64,000 bases of DNA, from the IMG/VR virus record IMGVR_UViG_3300044846_002555, positions 78,860 to 142,859 of that record. One strand, given 5' to 3'. The translations under genes and the position numbers were made by a program. Each line of letters opens with the position of its first letter. Position 1 is the stretch's first letter. Of the stretch, positions 59,613 through 64,000 are shown in pieces. Origin of the DNA: a virus. The notes under the pieces were generated by a model, which was not told the DNA's origin, did no database searches, and was given only the letters and a program-made list of their open reading frames with translations.

Positions 59613-60311
59613 TTAGAATCTTATTTCGTAATTTAAGTCAACACTTTGTTCCTCTTCGGTGTTATAATTAAAGTCAAAGAATATTGTTTTATTACCTGAA
59701 TTAAATTCCCAACTTCCTTGAGCACCTTCATTATTTTCCCATCCTGCGTGATTACCATTTAAAATTGAATATAATAATTCTTCAATAGGTTTTGGTATGT
59801 CTTCTTGTTCTCCATCAACAGTCATATCATCTTCAATATAACCATCGTCACCACCACCACTAAAATCAACTCTTGCATCTCTACCATCTAAATAAGTAAA
59901 TAATTCTTCAACGGCTTTTGCGGCATCTTCACCATATTCGTCTTCAATATTTTCTAAAGTATATTCATTACCATATGGGTCAGTTCCATAGATAGTTTCA
60001 TAAGCGTTGATAATTAAACTTTTTTCTTTACAATCAATCTCAACTTCAATTCTTTGTGAACCATCACATTCATTAAAATGATTTATAATTGATTCGTCAT
60101 CAACTAATTTTTCAATAAGTTCATCTATTCTATCATAACCTTCTATACCTCCATTTACATCACGGGAATACCATCTATCATCTTCCCAATCTTTGTCACA
60201 AGCTGATAAATAATATGTTTTATAAACACTATCGGCTCCGTATGAGCGACAATAGTATGCGAATAGTTGTAAGGTTTTTAATTCATCCGGTGTTAATTGT
60301 GGTATATTCAT
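59613..60311 (-). CDS. Acidic hypothetical protein
   Basis: A 232-residue, highly acidic protein (V-D-F-S-G-G-G-D-D-G-Y-I-E-D-D near residue 145). A C-terminal domain includes W-E-N-N-E-G-A-Q-G-S-W-E-F. No catalytic motif. It is preceded by a perfect TATTTATA element, placing it in the candidate late class. Confidence 0.55.
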   Translation of the reverse strand: MNIPQLTPDELKTLQLFAYYCRSYGADSVYKTYYLSACDKDWEDDRWYSRDVNGGIEGYDRIDELIEKLVDDESIINHFNECDGSQRIEVEIDCKEKSLIINAYETIYGTDPYGNEYTLENIEDEYGEDAAKAVEELFTYLDGRDARVDFSGGGDDGYIEDDMTVDGEQEDIPKPIEELLYSILNGNHAGWENNEGAQGSWEFNSGNKTIFFDFNYNTEEEQSVDLNYEIRF

Positions 60312-60324
60312 AAATCTTTTTTAC

Positions 60325-60332
60325 TATAAATA
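60325..60332 (-). promoter_or_regulatory. TATTTATA element (candidate late promoter) for 59613
   Basis: Perfect ATATATTTATAGTA in gene sense, 13 nt before the ATG at 60311. It shares the TATTTATAGTA form with 5514 and 11934. Confidence 0.55.
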
Positions 60333-60334
60333 TA

Positions 60335-60685
60335 TTAATCTACGTTTATGTCCATAGTTCGGGTCATCCAAACAGGTTTTTCTTTTGCATCCATTGCTAA
60401 TATCCATTCACGAGGTGTTGGAACGTAATTGAAACAATCTTCTTTTATATGGTCGGTTAATATATAACGTGTATAAACAACTTTCCCATCTGAGTTGGTA
60501 AAGTGACTACCAAACCTTTGTTCTGCTTCGTGAATACCCATACTATGATGTCTGAACATTCTGTGTATTGAGTGTGGCACCCAAAGTTTGCTTTCGTCTA
60601 GCCATTCGTGAAGGAATAGATAGTCGGTGTATAGTCCGCCATATTTTTTTACGGATGATTTTGCGTGAATTACTGCGTGTGACAT
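60335..60685 (-). CDS. DUF6915-like conserved protein
   Basis: A 116-residue, His- and Trp-rich protein: S-H-A-V-I-H-A-K-S-S-V-K-K-Y-G-G, L-H-E-W-L-D-E-S-K, R-H-H-S-M-G-I-H-E-A-E-Q-R-F-G, then H-I-K-E-D and P-T-P-R-E-W. I recall this combination from the small phage/bacterial family DUF6915, of unknown role; the histidines could bind metal. Divergent from 60736 with a shared TATTTATA/TATAAATA element. Confidence 0.65.
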   Translation of the reverse strand: MSHAVIHAKSSVKKYGGLYTDYLFLHEWLDESKLWVPHSIHRMFRHHSMGIHEAEQRFGSHFTNSDGKVVYTRYILTDHIKEDCFNYVPTPREWILAMDAKEKPVWMTRTMDINVD

Positions 60686-60700
60686 TTCTATAGTTTTAAC

Positions 60701-60708
60701 TATTTATA
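60701..60708. promoter_or_regulatory. TATTTATA/TATAAATA element between divergent genes
   Basis: TATTTATA in the sense of 60736 (27 nt before its ATG) and TATAAATA in the sense of 60335 (15 nt before its ATG). Confidence 0.45.
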
Positions 60709-60735
60709 ATTATAATTTAACAAACGAAATAATAA

Positions 60736-61266
60736 ATGAAACTTATATTAACAGAATCTAAATACAAAAATATATTATTTAAATATTGGGACAAAACCGG
60801 TGGTAAAGTTGATAAAAATTTTATTTCTTTGTTTGGAGTAGGTGGTGGTGGTAGTGATATTACATATAACCAAGCATATAAGTACCTTATCCAATGGAGA
60901 GGTGAAAAACAATCTAAAGAACTTGCAAAAACTTTATTACTTCAGAACCCACACCACGTAGATAATTTTGGGTCATATGATTTTTTCTTTGAGGTTACAG
61001 ATATTAAAAATTGGAGATTAAATGAGGATGAACCAAATGTTGTGGTTAAAGTAAAGGTTGATGATTTGGGTGGTCATCTTGATATAGACGGTGACCATAA
61101 AACATTAGAAGATGCTTTGGATAATGATGATTACGGATGGGAGATTGATGATGAGGTTAATTGGGGTGTTAATGATTACTTCAAGGATAATATCACATCA
61201 CAAACAGGAATAAATATTATATTTGATAGACCAAAATATAGTAGTAGAATTTTTAATTTAAGTTAA
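60736..61266 (+). CDS. Small tagged protein (LILTE)
   Basis: A 176-residue protein. The N-terminal M-K-L-I-L-T-E-S-K-Y-K-N-I-L is a clean copy of the recurring tag. The following G-V-G-G-G-G-S-D-I-T and an acidic C-terminal domain (DDLGGHLDIDGDHKTLEDAL) are not known to me. It is linked to 61269 (2 nt) and 62306 as one unit. Confidence 0.58.
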   Translation: MKLILTESKYKNILFKYWDKTGGKVDKNFISLFGVGGGGSDITYNQAYKYLIQWRGEKQSKELAKTLLLQNPHHVDNFGSYDFFFEVTDIKNWRLNEDEPNVVVKVKVDDLGGHLDIDGDHKTLEDALDNDDYGWEIDDEVNWGVNDYFKDNITSQTGINIIFDRPKYSSRIFNLS

Positions 61267-61268
61267 TT

Positions 61269-62306
61269 ATGAGTGAAAAATATTTAAAATACGTAAACGA
61301 CTTTATTACAGGTGATATTGACCATCTGATTGATATGTTTGATAGTATGGAAAACATATTAAGGTTTTTCCATAAAAAAGATTTATTACAATACATTGAC
61401 CCATTTGATACTGACGTAGAAGATTATCAGTTAGAGATATTAAATTATTTACTAAATGTGGTAAATGATAAAAAAACATTAGAGTATTGTGTTGCTCAAC
61501 TATCTGATGTAATACCTACAGATGATGGTTATTACATGAGAGTCCAAGATAGAGAGGACTTTGCTGAGTTATTTAATGATAGAGGTCGTGACACCACAGC
61601 TAAAGATGTTGCCAAAGCGGTGTTAGGTGAAGATAATGATATATTTGATAGGTGGGGTAATACAACAGATGATATCTATAGAGATGTTATTGAAGAACTT
61701 AATCCGGAAAATATAGAACGATTAAAAAAACATATGTTGGATATATTAACCAATTGGAAAATTGAGGTTGATGATGAGACGCCTGATTTATTTAACAATT
61801 ATTCTGAAGATGGTGTTTTTTATTTAACACCTGAAAATGTAGGTGATGTAATTGGGGATAAGGAATCGTTTATGTATTTAATTGATAATGATTATTTAGA
61901 TGATTTAGAAAGTGATTTAGCTAATGTTCATTCAAATGCTTATAATAGTGCGTATGAGACAGAAATATATAATGATGTTACTAGTGAATTGGAAACATTC
62001 TTTGATATGAAAAGTGCTAAATGGGAGGCGTCTCCTTCATTTAAAGGTTCTCAAAAATTAACAGAATTTTACTATGTTAAATTTAATCCGGGTGAGGTTG
62101 TTAATTCTATTCACAAATATGTTGAGGACAAAAATAATTGGGGGTATTATGATTATAATCTTAATAGTGTTAATACTTGGATAAATATGATGAATACTTT
62201 TATGGAAAATGGGGATGAACCATATCTTGACTTTAGAATTCCGGATTACCCTGATTTTCGTTTAGTAGATAAATATATAAATGAGTTTTTACCTGATTAT
62301 ATATAA
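61269..62306 (+). CDS. Acidic hypothetical protein
   Basis: A 345-residue, Asp/Asn/Tyr-rich protein with mostly helical content and no recognised domain. Its composition resembles 43766 and 60736. It ends on the first base of the 62306 start. A virion or host-takeover role is possible but unsupported. Confidence 0.55.
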   Translation: MSEKYLKYVNDFITGDIDHLIDMFDSMENILRFFHKKDLLQYIDPFDTDVEDYQLEILNYLLNVVNDKKTLEYCVAQLSDVIPTDDGYYMRVQDREDFAELFNDRGRDTTAKDVAKAVLGEDNDIFDRWGNTTDDIYRDVIEELNPENIERLKKHMLDILTNWKIEVDDETPDLFNNYSEDGVFYLTPENVGDVIGDKESFMYLIDNDYLDDLESDLANVHSNAYNSAYETEIYNDVTSELETFFDMKSAKWEASPSFKGSQKLTEFYYVKFNPGEVVNSIHKYVEDKNNWGYYDYNLNSVNTWINMMNTFMENGDEPYLDFRIPDYPDFRLVDKYINEFLPDYI

Positions 62307-62671
62307 TGGACACTGAAGATAAAATAAATAAGTTAGCTGAATTAATCCGTCAAATTGTTGATAAAGACAACAAAATGGAAGGACAATACAGCATGCCTTA
62401 TTCAACATCAGAAGATGATTATGCTGATTGGAAAGTGACGTTTAAAGTAATCCGTGTAAGTTTATGGGAAAGTAAAAAATATAACCAATGTAAATATGGA
62501 GCGTCTGTTTATCTTAAAGCAGATGTTATGGTTGGATTTAATGGTGATTGGGAAGGTAAATTTAACATATGGGATTTACCAAGTTGGGTTAAAGATGATG
62601 TTGAAGATAAAATATTAGATAATATTGACCAATTTTTACCTATGGTCTGTTCTGATTTAACTTTTGTTTAA
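62306..62671 (+). CDS. Hypothetical protein
   Basis: A 121-residue protein with an N-terminal helix and a beta-rich middle (W-K-V-T-F-K-V-I-R-V-S-L-W). It overlaps 61269 by one base and is convergent with 62668 (4-bp overlap, no terminator). Unknown. Confidence 0.52.
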   Translation: MDTEDKINKLAELIRQIVDKDNKMEGQYSMPYSTSEDDYADWKVTFKVIRVSLWESKKYNQCKYGASVYLKADVMVGFNGDWEGKFNIWDLPSWVKDDVEDKILDNIDQFLPMVCSDLTFV

Positions 62672-63339
62672 GTTAAACCATTGCCAAAAGTATCGAAATA
62701 TCCAATTATTGGTGAGATAAACATATAATCGTGGTCAAGAAGATTTGGTTCATCATAGATTACTCTCATCACATCTGAAATAATGTCTTGTTCTTGTTCA
62801 TTAGAGTCGTCATCATATATAAAACTTTGAATAAAATCCTGCAATTCGTCGTCATCAACGTCAACACCATCAATTTTAGGATTAAATAATTCTAAATCTA
62901 AATGGAAGTAAAGTGCTTCGGTGTCCGGATATTCTAAAGACCAATTTTTTACAACACATTCAGAATCTAAAATAACACTACCATCCGCTAATTTTATTTT
63001 ATCAAGATTTTCTAATGCGTTATTTATCTTATTTCTAGTATTTTTACTAACATATACATCTTCTTTACTTAATCTACAATAATCTTTAGATAGTTGTGAC
63101 CAATCAAGACCATTGTTTGCGTTAGTGATAGTAGCTAAACCGGCTAATGACAAAAACTCGTGTAACATTTCTTCAAGATGACCTTCAACGACATTTGTTG
63201 CAAATGAAACATCGTTAGGGTTTTCATATTCCCATCTTATCTTATCATCAATCATAAATGGATGTAACACTAATCCATAAATAATAGTTGGTTTTTTAAG
63301 TTTGTTGTAGTATAATTTTATTAATCTTTGTGATACCAT
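62668..63339 (-). CDS. Hypothetical protein
   Basis: A 223-residue acidic alpha/beta protein (residues 165-195 rich in Asp). A near-match TATTTATT lies just upstream in gene sense. No motif recognised. Confidence 0.5.
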   Translation of the reverse strand: MVSQRLIKLYYNKLKKPTIIYGLVLHPFMIDDKIRWEYENPNDVSFATNVVEGHLEEMLHEFLSLAGLATITNANNGLDWSQLSKDYCRLSKEDVYVSKNTRNKINNALENLDKIKLADGSVILDSECVVKNWSLEYPDTEALYFHLDLELFNPKIDGVDVDDDELQDFIQSFIYDDDSNEQEQDIISDVMRVIYDEPNLLDHDYMFISPIIGYFDTFGNGLT

Positions 63340-63379
63340 AACAATAAATATACATATTTATCAAATATATAACAAGAAT

Positions 63380-63868
63380 ATGAAGGACAGAAAAAAAATA
63401 TTGAATGATTTAATAACTAAAGGTGGTTTATCTTCCGCGGCTAATTTGACCGGATTGTCCAACCTTGAATTAATTAAACGAAGTGATTGTTATATTGATA
63501 CAAAAATGGCGAACGATATTATTCCTGATTTAATTAGAGAGAAAATATTTCCAAAAAAATACAAAAATTGTGAAATAACTTTTGATAGAATGAGTGGTGT
63601 AGTTGAGTGGATTTGTGTTTGGGATAAAGAAACTACATATACATATGCGACACCTTTTTGGGATGTTGAGTTAGGAATACCTGTCGATACTACTGCTTAT
63701 ATGGATGGTTTAGGTAATGAATTTAATGATAATCAATTTACTAATATAAAATGGGGTGAGGGGTTTGATAATCTTGCTTTATACGATAGATGGATAAGAA
63801 GATTTTATTTACCGCAGGTTCACAATGTAATTCAAAAACATTTGGAAGAATATCGTATTAATTCATAG
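63380..63868 (+). CDS. Hypothetical protein
   Basis: A 162-residue protein. The N-terminal helix-turn-helix-like segment G-G-L-S-S-A-A-N-L-T-G-L-S-N-L-E-L-I-K is followed by an aromatic beta domain (V-V-E-W-I-C-V-W-D-K-E-T-T). A TATTTATC near-match lies 17 nt upstream. Function unknown. Confidence 0.52.
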   Translation: MKDRKKILNDLITKGGLSSAANLTGLSNLELIKRSDCYIDTKMANDIIPDLIREKIFPKKYKNCEITFDRMSGVVEWICVWDKETTYTYATPFWDVELGIPVDTTAYMDGLGNEFNDNQFTNIKWGEGFDNLALYDRWIRRFYLPQVHNVIQKHLEEYRINS

Positions 63869-63869
63869 T

Positions 63870-63995
63870 TTAGATTCTAACAACTCCGTTACTATCTCTA
63901 TTAATTAATTCAGGGTTTTCATTCATATGAAATAAAAATGTATCACCATTTTCATAACCTTCATACTCTTCTGATATTTCATAATATTCTCTCAT
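63870..63995 (-). CDS. C-terminal part or whole of a small acidic protein at the window edge
   Basis: A 41-residue minus-strand frame, acidic and Tyr-rich (R-E-Y-Y-E-I-S-E-E-Y-E-G-Y), ending just after the convergent 63380 gene. The frame stays open to the window end, so the true start may be outside. Confidence 0.4.
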   Translation of the reverse strand: MREYYEISEEYEGYENGDTFLFHMNENPELINRDSNGVVRI

Positions 63996-64000
63996 GATTA

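Noticed and set aside
1-64000. Recoded stop codons as in some large gut phages
   Set aside because: TAA, TAG and TGA all end well-supported genes and no gene is systematically interrupted by one of them.

Overview
The window looks like a 64 kb piece of a large, AT-rich tailed-phage (or phage-derived) genome whose host belongs to the Bacteroidetes, probably a Flavobacterium-like bacterium. Host evidence seen directly: several promoters have the Bacteroidetes form TTG - 19/20 nt - TAnnTTTG (mostly TATCTTTG), starts lack Shine-Dalgarno sequences, and two virion proteins carry SprB-type repeats known from flavobacterial gliding adhesins. Phage evidence: tail-fibre/adhesin genes, a T4 gp46/gp47-like recombination nuclease pair, primase, RuvC-like resolvase, amidase lysis gene, and dense short genes with 1-30 nt spacing or ATGA overlaps. 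TAA, TAG and TGA all act as ordinary stops. No tRNA, integrase, terminase or capsid gene is visible here.

Layout. 1-15.6 kb: mostly minus-strand virion surface genes (Thr-Pro-rich fibres, SprB-repeat proteins, a 1723-residue adhesin of about ninety 15-residue repeats) with a RuvC-like resolvase and a glycosyltransferase. 15.7-23.6 kb: plus-strand replication/recombination block (primase, PD-(D/E)XK nuclease, Mre11/Rad50-like pair, P-loop kinase). 23.7-28.1 kb: a type IIG-like nuclease-methyltransferase fusion, then an operon ending in an RpoD-like sigma factor. 28.1-31.1 kb: membrane proteins, amidase and an overlapping spanin-like pair, i.e. a probable lysis region. 31.1-35.3 kb: candidate internal virion proteins and a previously unlisted 58-residue histone-H1/Hc1-like gene. 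36-43.4 kb: DnaJ, Dam-type methylase, a leucine-rich-repeat protein, a PcfJ-like protein, thioredoxin and glutaredoxin. 43.5-64 kb: accessory genes (second methylase, LysM protein, DHH phosphoesterase, DUF192, Nudix, CCA-adding-like enzyme, RmlC-like epimerase, ferritin-like protein) among many unknowns.

How it works together. Two promoter classes can be read. One is the host-type TTG/TATCTTTG promoter in front of replication, modification and accessory genes. The other is a perfect TATTTATA (gene-sense) element just upstream of fibre genes and of a set of otherwise unrelated proteins. That second set shares a short N-terminal tag ending in [ILV]-x-E, which resembles the T4 capsid-targeting sequence cut by the prohead protease (L/I-x-E). 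My main hypothesis is a late regulon of tagged cargo proteins (LysM, ferritin-like, DHH phosphoesterase, LRR, zinc/EF-hand proteins) packed in the head and delivered with the DNA. This is inference from sequence pattern only.
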